The notes beneath the pieces were generated by a model. The model was not told the origin of the DNA. It saw only the letters and a program-made list of their open reading frames with translations, and did not search any database. Shown here one piece after another: positions 43,656 through 52,009 of a stretch of DNA of 64,000 nucleotides (within the stretch, counting starts at the first letter, position 1; each line of letters begins with the position of its first letter). The stretch is from Anoxybacteroides rupiense (GTDB lineage: Bacteria; Bacillota; Bacilli; Bacillales; Anoxybacillaceae), in the NCBI RefSeq assembly GCF_014196195.1, contig NZ_JACIDF010000006.1, positions 62,001 through 126,000 on the forward strand. The letters are read 5' to 3'. Both the position numbers and the translations under genes were made by a program.

Positions 43656-45429
43656 AATGATGGGAGTAAAAGAAAATAAGCGGAGCGTGAAAGAAAATGC
43701 TCAAACGCTGCGGCGCATATGGGGCTTTCTCGAGCATCAAAAGGGGCGCCTAGCAGTTGTCATCGTAATGGTGATGATTAGCTCCGGTCTCAGCCTTCTT
43801 GGCCCATATATCGTGGGGAGAGCTGTCGATACATATATTATCGCCAAGCGTACCGATGGCTTTTGGATGGTTGTTGTTGCTCTTTTGCTTATTTATCTCG
43901 CTTTGTCGTTATCAAGCTTTTTACAAAGCTACTGGATGATTGGAATTGCGCAAAAGACGATTTACGCAATTCGCACTGAATTATTTGGACAATTTCATCA
44001 GCTTCCTATCTCTTTTTTCAATCAAAGGCAATCGGGGGAGCTAATGAGCCGATTGACGAACGATATTGACAATATGAGCCAAACGTTCAACAGTACGGTT
44101 ATCCAAGTGATTTCAAGTACTCTTACGCTTATCGGAGCGGTGGTGGTGATGCTCCTGTTAAGTCCTCTCTTGACAGCGGTAACGCTGTTGATTGTGCCGA
44201 TTATGTATGGATCTATGAAATGGATTACGAATCGAACACAAATGAGGTTTAAAGAGCAGCAGAGAAATTTAGGAGAGTTGAACGGATTTATTGAAGAAGT
44301 GATTTCTGGACAAAAAGTCGTTAAGTTATTTTCCCAAGAAAAAAAGATGATTGCTCAGTTTTTAGAAAAAAGTGAACAGCTCAAGCAATCGGGATTTTGG
44401 GCGCAAACCTATTCAGGTTTTATTCCCAAACTTATGAACGTGCTAAATAATATGAGTTTTGCCTTAATTGCGGGTGTCGGAGGAATTTTCGCATTTAAAG
44501 GAATGATTTCAATCGGAACGATTGTGATTTTTTCAGAATATGCCAGACAATTTACACGTCCGCTCAATGATCTTGCCAATCAATGGAATACATTTCTATC
44601 TGCATTGGCTGGTGCTGAGCGGGTGTTTGAAATTATTGACCAAGACAAGGAAGAGGATGATGAAGCAGAAACGATTGATTTGCCTGCTGTGCGCGGAAAT
44701 GTTGAATTTCGCAATGTGTCTTTTTCATATGATCAAAAACGAAAAGCGATTCAAAATGTCAATTTTTCAGTAACAGAAGGCGAGACGGTAGCGCTTGTTG
44801 GACCGACGGGTGTCGGAAAAACCACGATTATTCAGCTTCTTATGCGATTTTATGATCCGGATCATGGACAAATTTTGATTGATGGGATAGATACTCGGCG
44901 AGTGAAGCGGTCCAGTCTTCGCAGCCATATGGCGTTTGTATTGCAAGATCCTTTTTTGTTCCAAGGAACGATTCGCGAGAATATTCGTTATGGCAGACTG
45001 GAGGCAACAGATGAAGAAGTGGTGGAAGCGGCTAAGTGGGCGAATGCGCATTCGTTTATTACAAAATTGCCAAAAGGCTATGATACCGTTTTACAGCCGG
45101 ACGGCAGCGGTATTAGTCAAGGACAAAAGCAATTGCTGGCAATTGCTAGGGCAATGATCGCGAAACCGTCTATTTTAGTTTTGGATGAAGCGACAAGCAA
45201 TATTGACACAATGACGGAACTGATGATTCAAGAGGCGCTTGAGCGTTTGATGGAGAAGCGAACCTGCTTTGTTATCGCCCATCGGCTCAATACGATTCAA
45301 CAAGCTGATCGCATTCTTGTTTTGCGTGAAGGAACCGTGGTGGAACAAGGAACGCATGATTCCCTTCTGAAGGAAAAAGGATTTTACAGTGAGCTGTATT
45401 ATCGACAATTTAAAAAGGACGCCATATAA
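43636..45429 (+). CDS. heterodimeric ABC exporter, subunit 2
   Basis: 597-residue half-transporter. Walker A is GPTGVGKTTI, and Walker B VLDEATSNID keeps the catalytic Glu. The signature is altered to ISQGQKQL instead of LSGGQ. Combined with subunit 1, one composite ATP site is canonical (Walker motifs of this protein with LSGGQ of subunit 1) and one degenerate. ATG 43636 follows GGGAA inside the end of subunit 1; the in-frame upstream part reads across the other gene and is not coding. YfiC/YheH-like. Confidence 0.88.
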   Translation: MLRAPHRMMGVKENKRSVKENAQTLRRIWGFLEHQKGRLAVVIVMVMISSGLSLLGPYIVGRAVDTYIIAKRTDGFWMVVVALLLIYLALSLSSFLQSYWMIGIAQKTIYAIRTELFGQFHQLPISFFNQRQSGELMSRLTNDIDNMSQTFNSTVIQVISSTLTLIGAVVVMLLLSPLLTAVTLLIVPIMYGSMKWITNRTQMRFKEQQRNLGELNGFIEEVISGQKVVKLFSQEKKMIAQFLEKSEQLKQSGFWAQTYSGFIPKLMNVLNNMSFALIAGVGGIFAFKGMISIGTIVIFSEYARQFTRPLNDLANQWNTFLSALAGAERVFEIIDQDKEEDDEAETIDLPAVRGNVEFRNVSFSYDQKRKAIQNVNFSVTEGETVALVGPTGVGKTTIIQLLMRFYDPDHGQILIDGIDTRRVKRSSLRSHMAFVLQDPFLFQGTIRENIRYGRLEATDEEVVEAAKWANAHSFITKLPKGYDTVLQPDGSGISQGQKQLLAIARAMIAKPSILVLDEATSNIDTMTELMIQEALERLMEKRTCFVIAHRLNTIQQADRILVLREGTVVEQGTHDSLLKEKGFYSELYYRQFKKDAI

Positions 45430-45462
45430 AAGTCTTGCACGGCATATCCGTGCAAGACTTTT
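45428..45462. terminator. bidirectional intrinsic terminator
   Basis: Perfect 15-bp stem AAAAGTCTTGCACGG / CCGTGCAAGACTTTT, loop CATAT. It serves the converging exporter and MOSC genes. Confidence 0.92.
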
Positions 45463-45463
45463 A

Positions 45464-46102
45464 TCACCTCTCCATTCGTTTGATGAATGATTGGCGCCAA
45501 TCTTCCGATAAGGCAGGCTCGGCAACAATGGTTTTCATAGCCGCTACATTCCTTTTATCAATATAATAAATAGTATTCACATCATGAATAGAGAGAGGAA
45601 GCGGGCTCCGATCGATTAATGTGAGAGGATCACCTTTCTGTATGGAACCTTCTTGAAGCACGCGAAAATAAAAGCCTGTGTAGCCGGTTTCTTGAACTTT
45701 GAGCGGCAGATCCTTTAACCCGTGGCGTTTAGCTAATTTAAAACACGGCTGACGCGGCTGTGAAACTTGGATGACCGCTGTACCGACCTCATATACATCG
45801 CCGATGCAGACTTGGTTTTCCGTCAATCCAAAGAGAGTCAAATTTTCCCCAAATGCACCTGGGGTGAATGAGCGATGATAGACTTGCTCCCAAAACGAAA
45901 AATGTTCAGACGCATAAGCACAAATCGCTTTATCTGGCCCCCCATGGTGAATAAGATCCGCTTGTCCATCGCCAATGCAATGGGTTTTTGTGACAGTGAT
46001 GGGCCCATTCACTGGCTGTTTATAAATTCCGGTAGTCAGAGGCTTTTCGTCAATTGTCACCGTTTGCGGCATCCCGATATTAATTGAAACAATGTGCATC
46101 AT
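45464..46102 (-). CDS. MOSC domain protein (YiiM/YflK-like)
   Basis: 212-residue MOSC-domain protein of the stand-alone YiiM type. The N-terminal beta segment ends in HHGGPDKAICAYASEHFSFW. The conserved GAFGENLTLFGL and the cysteine motif QPRQPCFKLAKRHG (Cys120) mark the sulfur/molybdenum-cofactor site. Relatives reduce N-hydroxylated compounds such as 6-hydroxylaminopurine with a Mo cofactor, which would protect nucleotide pools; that function is inferred from the family. ATG 46102 stands 5 nt after AAGGAGG. Confidence 0.85.
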   Translation of the reverse strand: MMHIVSINIGMPQTVTIDEKPLTTGIYKQPVNGPITVTKTHCIGDGQADLIHHGGPDKAICAYASEHFSFWEQVYHRSFTPGAFGENLTLFGLTENQVCIGDVYEVGTAVIQVSQPRQPCFKLAKRHGLKDLPLKVQETGYTGFYFRVLQEGSIQKGDPLTLIDRSPLPLSIHDVNTIYYIDKRNVAAMKTIVAEPALSEDWRQSFIKRMER

Positions 46103-46563
46103 TTTTTCCTCCTTGTCTGTCAAGCTATGATATAGACGTCCATGACAAAAAATGAGATCATCATCGGAAGGGCGAAAACCCCTTTTGTTGAAATGGCTTT
46201 CTTTACTTGCGCTGACGAAAGGAATTTTTTCAGGATAGATGAAACGGAGTCTTGTTCATTGTTTGTGCCTTTCGGTAGAGTTCGTGCTATCTTTTGAGTT
46301 TTGTCTGGACGGCACTGCTTTCCGATCAACAAACCAATTTGTAAAGCAACTCGCTATTCTTCTGTCGCGTGAGCGCGTGAATCGCTACCTTTCTCAATTG
46401 GAAATATTTTGTATCTGCTCCGTTCTTTGTTCTGTATGTATATCAACAACTTCTATGTTTAACCGCGTTTGTTTCAGTTTTCTGCATTTTCTATTATGCT
46501 TGTTTGCTGATAGAAAGTCTACTTGTTTTGATGACAAACGCATGGTGTTTTTCTATGAAAAAA
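46103..46563. other. intergenic region, no supported gene
   Basis: About 460 bp. Open frames of 70 codons (minus strand, ending GVFALPMMISFFVMDVYIIA) and 140 codons (plus strand) exist, but they lack ribosome sites and have unlikely composition. The minus-strand tail resembles a membrane peptide and could be the remains of a small gene. Confidence 0.35.
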
Positions 46564-46590
46564 GATCCTTTGCTGAATGCAAAGGATCAC
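46564..46590 (-). terminator. intrinsic terminator of the coiled-coil gene
   Basis: Read on the minus strand: GATCCTTTGC / GCAAAGGATC, 10 bp perfect, 5-nt loop, six T. It overlaps the stop codon of the gene upstream. Confidence 0.88.
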
Positions 46591-47204
46591 ATGTGCATGA
46601 GCTCTTTTTCGGAGGTCTCGGTTTGGCTTGGCTGTTGAGAATTTCTCGTGAATATGGATGAAATCGTCTGCTTAATGGTTTCCACGATATGTGTGCATCG
46701 CTCAAAAATAATCTCTTTGATAGTATCGAGCTGTCTCATTATTTTATATTGCGATGCTTCTTGGGCTTCTAATCGTTTGATGACCGTGTCATGAAACACA
46801 CCTTGAAGCTCCAGCTTTTCTGCTAACTTTTGATATAGCTTTTCTTGTCCCTCCAAGCGTGCGCTCAATCCTTGATACAGCTCGTCTTGAAAGGCGATTT
46901 GTTGAGCCAGTCTTTTCATTGTGTTTTCCTGAACAGAAAGGGAATCAAGAATCGCTTTCTTTACGGTTTGATCGTTTTCGCTCATTTCTTGCCATTGGGC
47001 ATATAAATGTTCATACTGTTGCTGTTGCAAGGAAAAAGAGTGCTGAAGCTGCTCCATGGAAGCGGACAAATGCTCATGAAATTGCTGCTGTTCATTCAAC
47101 AACTCTTCGGTTTGAGGACGCCGATGATGAAAAACAGGAAAGGTAGCAGAGCTGCTTGGATCAGCAGGCGGCGTGGCTTTTTTATGCAAATAAATAAACG
47201 ACAT
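46587..47204 (-). CDS. coiled-coil protein of unknown function
   Basis: 205 residues. A Pro/Ser-rich start is followed by an almost continuous glutamine-rich coiled coil from about 30 to 180 (EQLQHSFSLQQQQYEHLYAQ; QIAFQDELYQGLSARLEGQE with a rough 14-residue periodicity, LxxQexLYQxLxxxLExQ). No signal peptide, membrane segment or known domain was recognised. The ribosome site AAAGGAGGAG and the tight terminator show a real monocistronic gene. The repeated LEGQEKLYQ/LELQGVFHD pattern suggests a bundle-forming or spore-associated structural protein, but that is a guess. Confidence 0.75.
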   Translation of the reverse strand: MSFIYLHKKATPPADPSSSATFPVFHHRRPQTEELLNEQQQFHEHLSASMEQLQHSFSLQQQQYEHLYAQWQEMSENDQTVKKAILDSLSVQENTMKRLAQQIAFQDELYQGLSARLEGQEKLYQKLAEKLELQGVFHDTVIKRLEAQEASQYKIMRQLDTIKEIIFERCTHIVETIKQTISSIFTRNSQQPSQTETSEKELMHM

Positions 47205-47518
47205 GCTTCTCCTCCTTTCTAATAAAAATGAAGTGCATCCATAGTATATGCATGTGCTTGTTTATGCGTTTATAGAGATTTCGCTTGACATGTTAGCATT
47301 TGTTGGTGCTGTTTATAGGGGGGACAATGTTGCTGCACAGAATCGGGAATGGGGCTGAAAGGGGTGTGTTCCTTTTTTGTTTCGCATCCGTATGGCCGAA
47401 AGGCAAATCACATGGTTCTTCCAACTGTGGATGTTTTTATAGGCACAGGATTTGTAAGGAAAAAAGAAGTCTGTTATAATCGAAGAAAAATACGACATTG
47501 CAGAGAGGATGTGGAAAT
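47205..47518. other. divergent intergenic region
   Basis: About 310 bp between the coiled-coil gene and the thioredoxin-like gene. It should contain both promoters. A TTGTAA (47450) and TATAAT (47474) with an 18-bp spacer upstream of the thioredoxin-like gene is a good promoter candidate. Nothing else was recognised. Confidence 0.4.
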
Positions 47519-48076
47519 ATGCCTGCGGTTGAATCAGCAATGTTTCCATTAGGAAAGCAAGCGCCGTCTTTTGCTCTTGTCAATGCGATTGATGGCAAGA
47601 TCGTGCGGTTGGAGGATGTGAAATCTGATGTGGCGACTGTCATCATGTTTATTTGCAACCATTGCCCGTTTGTTAAGCATGTGCAGCATGAATTGATCCG
47701 TCTCGCTCACGATTATCAGCCAAAAGGGGTGTCGTTTGTTGCCATCAACTCGAATGACGCCGAGAAATATCCGGATGATTCTCCGGAAAATATGAAAAAA
47801 GTCGCTGAAGAGTTAGGATATCCGTTCCCTTACTTGTTTGATGAAACGCAAGAGGTAGCGAAAGCATATCAAGCGGCATGCACGCCAGATTTTTATATTT
47901 TTGATAAAGAACTAAAATGTGTGTATCGCGGCCAATTGGATGACTCAAGACCGAATAATGGCATTCCTGTTACCGGTGCTTCTATTCGGGCGGCCTTGGA
48001 TGCCCTCCTAGCTAATCAGCCCGTGTCTGAACAGCAAAAGCCAAGCATCGGCTGCAGCATAAAATGGAAGGAGTAA
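47519..48076 (+). CDS. thioredoxin-like/AhpC-TSA family protein
   Basis: 185-residue thioredoxin-fold protein. The CxxC active site is Cys46-Asn-His-Cys49 followed by Pro (FICNHCPF), and NSNDAEKYPDDSPENM and the cis-Pro region ACTPDFYIFD are typical of the bacterial AhpC-TSA/redoxin group often annotated thioredoxin family protein. No signal peptide, so cytoplasmic. It probably has peroxide or disulfide reductase activity, with unknown partner. Start ATG 47519 after GAGAGGATG; the upstream in-frame codons lack a ribosome site. It is followed by a terminator. Confidence 0.85.
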   Translation: MPAVESAMFPLGKQAPSFALVNAIDGKIVRLEDVKSDVATVIMFICNHCPFVKHVQHELIRLAHDYQPKGVSFVAINSNDAEKYPDDSPENMKKVAEELGYPFPYLFDETQEVAKAYQAACTPDFYIFDKELKCVYRGQLDDSRPNNGIPVTGASIRAALDALLANQPVSEQQKPSIGCSIKWKE

Positions 48077-48105
48077 AGCTGGCTCGAGCGGCCAGCTCTT
48101 TTTTA
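48077..48105 (+). terminator. intrinsic terminator
   Basis: 7-bp stem AGCTGGC / GCCAGCT, 7-nt loop, then CTTTTTTATTTTA. Confidence 0.85.
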
Positions 48106-48145
48106 TTTTAGCCGTTTACTTTGATAATAAGGCAGGGAGAGAGGA

Positions 48146-48544
48146 ATGACGGAACAAACGTCTCGAGTGTTTGTATACGGAACGTTATTAACAGGTGAAG
48201 TGAATCATGAAATTGCGGCTCCTTATTTGCAAAACGTGAAGCCTGGAAAAGTAAAGGGAAAATTGTATGATGTCGGATCATATCCGGCCCTTGTACTGGA
48301 TCAGGAGGGGGAAGTAGTTGGTGAATGGCTGACTATAACGATAGATGGAATTCGAAGGATGGATGAGCTGGAGGATTACGAGGAAGGAAGAAATGATAAC
48401 GAATACGAGCGCGTATGGATTAGAGACTGTACTCAGGAGATAGAGGGATATGTGTATGTCTACCATCCTGACAAGGCCCTCCACCTTCCTTTGATTGAAT
48501 CGGGTTCATGGCGCCAGTATCGTCCAAAAAAGAGGAATGCGTAA
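48146..48544 (+). CDS. gamma-glutamylcyclotransferase-like (AIG2/GGCT) protein
   Basis: 132-residue protein of the GGCT/AIG2 fold. The substrate loop is VFVYGTLLTGE (residues 8-18) and the catalytic acid is probably Glu76 in RMDELEDYEEG, with PALVLDQEGEVVGEWLTI between. It would cyclise gamma-glutamyl groups to 5-oxoproline, or gamma-glutamylamines in a YtfP-like way; the exact substrate is unknown. AGGGAGAGAGG precedes the ATG. It is monocistronic. Confidence 0.85.
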   Translation: MTEQTSRVFVYGTLLTGEVNHEIAAPYLQNVKPGKVKGKLYDVGSYPALVLDQEGEVVGEWLTITIDGIRRMDELEDYEEGRNDNEYERVWIRDCTQEIEGYVYVYHPDKALHLPLIESGSWRQYRPKKRNA

Positions 48545-49047
48545 AGGGAAAAGTGGCTCTTGCTACATCAACGGGTGATTAAAACATTCGTAAGCTCATG
48601 AAACGAGGCCATCCATTTAAGAATAATGTGGAAAACGTAGGAGCAGTGCCGTATAAACGATATAGATACAACTGGATGTATCAACAGTTGTTTAGACTAT
48701 AACTGATTTCAACAGTAAGGTGATCGAACAACTCCGCTTCCTGATAACTAAAATCATCTGAAAATGGCTGGTTGTTCGTTTTTTGTCGTGCAAATGTGTG
48801 GTGAAAGCCAATCCATAGATTGTCCCCTGATCTGTCCACTCCTCAAAAGGTGGCCGCTCCATCTTTAAGGTGTATTTCATTAGATGCAAGTGATTAAGCG
48901 AGCATATCGAATGAAGCGGAAGACGAAATCGTATGGAGAAGATAAAAAATGAATGATAAAACACACTTGACAAGTAGGAATACTTGGTATTAATGTATTA
49001 AATAATGAAAAAATTCAAATAGGTAAATGCTGATCAGACAAACTGAA
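48545..49047. other. intergenic region, possible gene fragment
   Basis: About 500 bp. On the minus strand a 62-codon frame (MKYTLKMERPPFEEWTDQGT ...) reads like protein at first but has no ribosome site and then loses character, so a decayed gene is possible. A plausible promoter, TTGACA at 48967 with ATAC/GTAT dyad symmetry just after it, precedes the leader terminator of the TauE/SafE gene. Confidence 0.35.
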
Positions 49048-49097
49048 GGCACTTTATGGTTGGGGAATGCATATCCGACAATAAAGTGTCTTTTTTT
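49048..49097 (+). terminator. leader terminator upstream of the TauE/SafE gene
   Basis: 10-bp stem GGCACTTTAT / ATAAAGTGTC (one G-U) with a 23-nt loop that itself can form GGA/TCC, followed by seven T. It lies about 110 bp before the gene start and downstream of a likely promoter, so it may work as an attenuator rather than as the end of a previous gene. Confidence 0.65.
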
Positions 49098-49209
49098 GTC
49101 TATCAAAGGGAGGGATGCAGGAAAACTTAAGAACGCTTTTCTGAGCAAAAGATAGACATCGACACATGAAATAAATGATTTTGCAAAGATTAGGGGGAGG
49201 TTGAAGATC

Positions 49210-50094
49210 ATGAAAAAGCTGATTGTATTTATCATTGTTGGGTTTATCGCCCAACTGATTGATGGCTCACTTGGGATGGCTTATGGGGTGACTTCGACAA
49301 CACTGCTTCTTGCTTTTGGAATTGCGCCGGCTGTTGCTTCGGCATCTGTACATTTAGCTGAGGTGGTGACAACTGCCGCTTCTGGAGCTTCTCATTTAAA
49401 ATTTGGAAACGTAGACCGCGATATGGTGTTAAAACTGATTATTCCGGGATCGATTGGTGCATTTGTTGGCGCCTGCTTTTTAAGTAATCTGCCTGGAGAT
49501 TTAATTAAACCGTACATTTCTACTTTTTTATTAATTCTTGGACTTTATATTATCTATCGCTTTTTATTTCTTCAGTCGTCTCAAGAAACGGAACGAGTAC
49601 AAAAGATGTCAAATAAACAGCTGGTTCCGCTCGGACTGTTAGCTGGTTTTTTTGACGCAACCGGCGGCGGAGGATGGGGTCCGATCGCAACACCTGTCCT
49701 TTTAGCGAAAAAAGGAGTAGAAGCCCGCAAAGTCGTGGGAACTGTTGATACATCAGAGTTTGCGGTAGCCGTGTCTGCTACGCTTGGATTTTTCATTTCT
49801 TTAGGATGGGAGGAAGTGAACTGGTTTTGGGTCGGTACGCTCATGCTAGGAGGAATTATCGCAGCACCGATTGCTGCTTGGATTGTTAGAATCATGCCTT
49901 CCCATTTGCTTGGCGTGCTTGTCGGAGGATTAATTGTGTTAACGAATGCACGCACATTGCTTCACTCTTGGAATGTAGCGGAAAATTTGTATATGGTAGT
50001 TTATAGCATCATTATTGCCGGCTGGGTGTTTTCGGTTTGGTGGGCCATCCGCAATCATAAAAAGAGACTAATATCGGATCATTTGGCTTCGTAG
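49210..50094 (+). CDS. TauE/SafE family sulfite/sulfonate permease
   Basis: 294 residues, seven to eight membrane helices. The paired TauE/SafE motifs are DGSLGMAYGVTSTT in the first half and FDATGGGGWGPIATP in the second. These proteins move sulfur oxyanions or organosulfonates across the cytoplasmic membrane, usually outward. A leader terminator and a TTGACA promoter with a small dyad lie upstream, suggesting control by sulfur supply. ATG 49210 is 9 nt from GGGGGAGG; TTG 49201 touches the ribosome site. Confidence 0.85.
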   Translation: MKKLIVFIIVGFIAQLIDGSLGMAYGVTSTTLLLAFGIAPAVASASVHLAEVVTTAASGASHLKFGNVDRDMVLKLIIPGSIGAFVGACFLSNLPGDLIKPYISTFLLILGLYIIYRFLFLQSSQETERVQKMSNKQLVPLGLLAGFFDATGGGGWGPIATPVLLAKKGVEARKVVGTVDTSEFAVAVSATLGFFISLGWEEVNWFWVGTLMLGGIIAAPIAAWIVRIMPSHLLGVLVGGLIVLTNARTLLHSWNVAENLYMVVYSIIIAGWVFSVWWAIRNHKKRLISDHLAS

Positions 50095-50385
50095 CCTGTG
50101 ATGGATAAATGTTGGAGATAAATTCATCCCTTTGTTTGGGGAAAGCCTATGTATATCGAAGGGAGTGCCTTCCCATTTTAGCGGCGTCACTTAATGTAAC
50201 GATCTTAATCCAATGGAATGTGTCAATATTTCCCCGCATATGAGCGGACAAGGAACTCCCTGCAACAGTCGTCTTTCAGACCAAGTGATGTGTCTGAAAA
50301 CGGTTGATTGTTTGATTCTCGGTCATGCTTGGGTGTGACCGAGACATCTGATCGTCGAAAAAAAGGAGATCTTCTGTTTATCTTC
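50095..50385 (+). ncRNA. possible structured RNA or leader, unassigned
   Basis: 290 bp ending in a strong terminator. Clear complementary arms are TTTCAGAC/GTCTGAAA (about 50273-50298) and CGGTCA/TGACCG (50319-50340), next to a GGACAAGGAAC ... CTGCAACAG stretch. No gene. It may be a long 3' UTR of the permease gene or an independent RNA. No riboswitch class was recognised. Confidence 0.3.
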
Positions 50386-50418
50386 AAAGCCAACCTTTTA
50401 CTCAAAAGGTTGGCTTTT
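50386..50418 (+). terminator. intrinsic terminator
   Basis: Perfect 14-bp stem AAAGCCAACCTTTT / AAAAGGTTGGCTTT with a 4-nt loop, then T. Confidence 0.92.
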
Positions 50419-50563
50419 ATAATAGGAAGAATGAATGAATATACAAAAAAAATGAAAGGTTATTGCACTTGGCTACAATCTTTCAAGCATATAAAAACAG
50501 CTGATCAAGAAAACGCTTTCTTAAAAAATTATAAAAATACAGAAAGATTTATAAAAAAAGTGA

Positions 50564-50592
50564 TTGTCAAAACGGGAATGTTTCAATATAAT
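50564..50592 (+). promoter_or_regulatory. glnA promoter
   Basis: -35 TTGTCA (50564-50569), 17-bp spacer, -10 TATAAT (50587-50592). Start expected near 50599. A TGTTA-N7 half of a GlnR/TnrA-like box follows (about 50600), but its second half is poor, so nitrogen control by the usual regulators is doubtful. Confidence 0.8.
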
Positions 50593-50638
50593 AAAATCAT
50601 GTTAGAAAACTATACGCACGAATGTGAGGTTATGTAAC

Positions 50639-52003
50639 ATGTATAAGGTATTAGTTTCGCAAGTGAACAATGATACGGCAGTTCTTGAACAAATTAAAGA
50701 GACGATTCAACAAAAACATGTAGAGCTTTTACATTTGCAATTTGTAGATATTGAAGGAATTTTAAAGCATGTGACGGTTACGGTTGAGCAATTGGATGAT
50801 GTGGTCAATGGAAAAATCATGTTTGACGGCTCCTCCATTAAAGGATTTTCGCCTATAAACAAATCAGATTTGTATCTTCTTCCAGATCTTAACACATTTG
50901 CTGTTTTGCCTTGGACGGTAGAAGAGGGATATTCGGAGGCACGTTTTCTTTGCTCTGTAATGAACCCAGATGCAACGCGATTTGAAGGAGATCCTCGTAA
51001 CGTATTAAAGAAAACAGTCGAACGTGCGGCGCAGCAAGGGTATACGATTTCTGTCGGTCCGGAATTAGAATTTTTCTTATTCAAAACGGATGAACACGGA
51101 AATCCAACGACACAAACACAAGATAATGGCGGTTATTTTGAACCATCGCCAAAAGATCTTGGGGAACGCGTTCGTCTTGAGATTTATCGAGCATTAAAAG
51201 CGATGGGCTTCAAAATCGAAGCCTCACATCATGAGGTGGCCGAAGGACAGCATGAAATTAACTTTAAATACGCGGATGCATTAGGCTCTGCTGACAATGC
51301 TACAACTTATAAATGGGTAGTGAAAACGATTGCAAGCAAATATGGATTGCATGCTACTTTCATGCCAAAGCCTGTCTTCGGCATTAACGGATCAGGAATG
51401 CACGTCAATATGTCATTATTTAAAGATGGAGAAAATGCATTCTTTGACCCGAGTGATGAAAATCAGCTTTCAGAAACAGCATATCAATTTATCGCTGGTT
51501 TATTAAAAAATGTGAAAAGTTTTGCAGCGGTCACAAACCCACTTGTCAATTCCTATAAACGTCTTGTTCCGGGATATGAGGCACCATGCTATATTGCGTG
51601 GTCAGCATCCAACCGTTCGGCGCTTATCCGGATCCCGGCTAAACGCGGTGTAGCGACACGTGTAGAGCTTCGCTGTCCAGATCCAGCGGCCAACCCTTAT
51701 TTAGCGTTTGCTGTGATTGCGGCAGCTGGACTTGATGGTATTGAAAAAGCGCTGAAAGCGCCAGCTCCGATTGATGAGGACATTTTCCATATGACAGAAG
51801 AGCGTCGGGAAGAGCTTGGTATTGAAAATCTTCCAGCAAGCTTAGGAGACGCTGTGTCTGAATTTGTAAATGGTACGATTGGACGCCAAACGCTAGGTAA
51901 TCACGTATTTGATGAATATGTAGCCATGAAAAATGAGGAATGGAATAGCTACCGCACAGCTGTGCATGCATGGGAACTTGAACAATATCAAGGAAAGTTT
52001 TAA
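50639..52003 (+). CDS. glnA: glutamine synthetase type I (divergent, monocistronic paralogue)
   Basis: 454 residues; ATP-dependent ligation of ammonia to glutamate. All core parts are present: MFDGSSIKGF, the metal/glutamate motifs GPELEFFLF, ASHHEVAEGQHEI and NGSGMHVNMSLF, and the flap and ATP stretch NRSALIRIP. No adenylylation tyrosine loop is seen, so it is GSI-alpha-like. Two features set it apart from the standard Bacillus enzyme: about ten extra N-terminal residues, and KGFSPINKSD where B. subtilis has EGFVRIEESD. Pro72 replaces Arg62, the residue needed for glutamine feedback inhibition and for contact with TnrA/GlnR. No glnR lies upstream. ATG 50639 has GAGG at 9 nt. Confidence 0.9.
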   Translation: MYKVLVSQVNNDTAVLEQIKETIQQKHVELLHLQFVDIEGILKHVTVTVEQLDDVVNGKIMFDGSSIKGFSPINKSDLYLLPDLNTFAVLPWTVEEGYSEARFLCSVMNPDATRFEGDPRNVLKKTVERAAQQGYTISVGPELEFFLFKTDEHGNPTTQTQDNGGYFEPSPKDLGERVRLEIYRALKAMGFKIEASHHEVAEGQHEINFKYADALGSADNATTYKWVVKTIASKYGLHATFMPKPVFGINGSGMHVNMSLFKDGENAFFDPSDENQLSETAYQFIAGLLKNVKSFAAVTNPLVNSYKRLVPGYEAPCYIAWSASNRSALIRIPAKRGVATRVELRCPDPAANPYLAFAVIAAAGLDGIEKALKAPAPIDEDIFHMTEERREELGIENLPASLGDAVSEFVNGTIGRQTLGNHVFDEYVAMKNEEWNSYRTAVHAWELEQYQGKF

Positions 52004-52009
52004 TAAATT

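Noticed and set aside
46239-46661. 140-codon open frame on the plus strand
   Set aside because: No ribosome site, Cys/Phe-rich composition, and it overlaps antisense to the 3' end and terminator of the well-supported coiled-coil gene.
48692-48973. 93-codon minus-strand frame as a real gene
   Set aside because: Protein-like only for about 35 residues, no ribosome site; at best a decayed fragment.
50308-50637. 109-codon plus-strand frame before glnA
   Set aside because: Runs through a strong terminator and the glnA promoter; lysine/asparagine-rich composition of AT-rich non-coding DNA.
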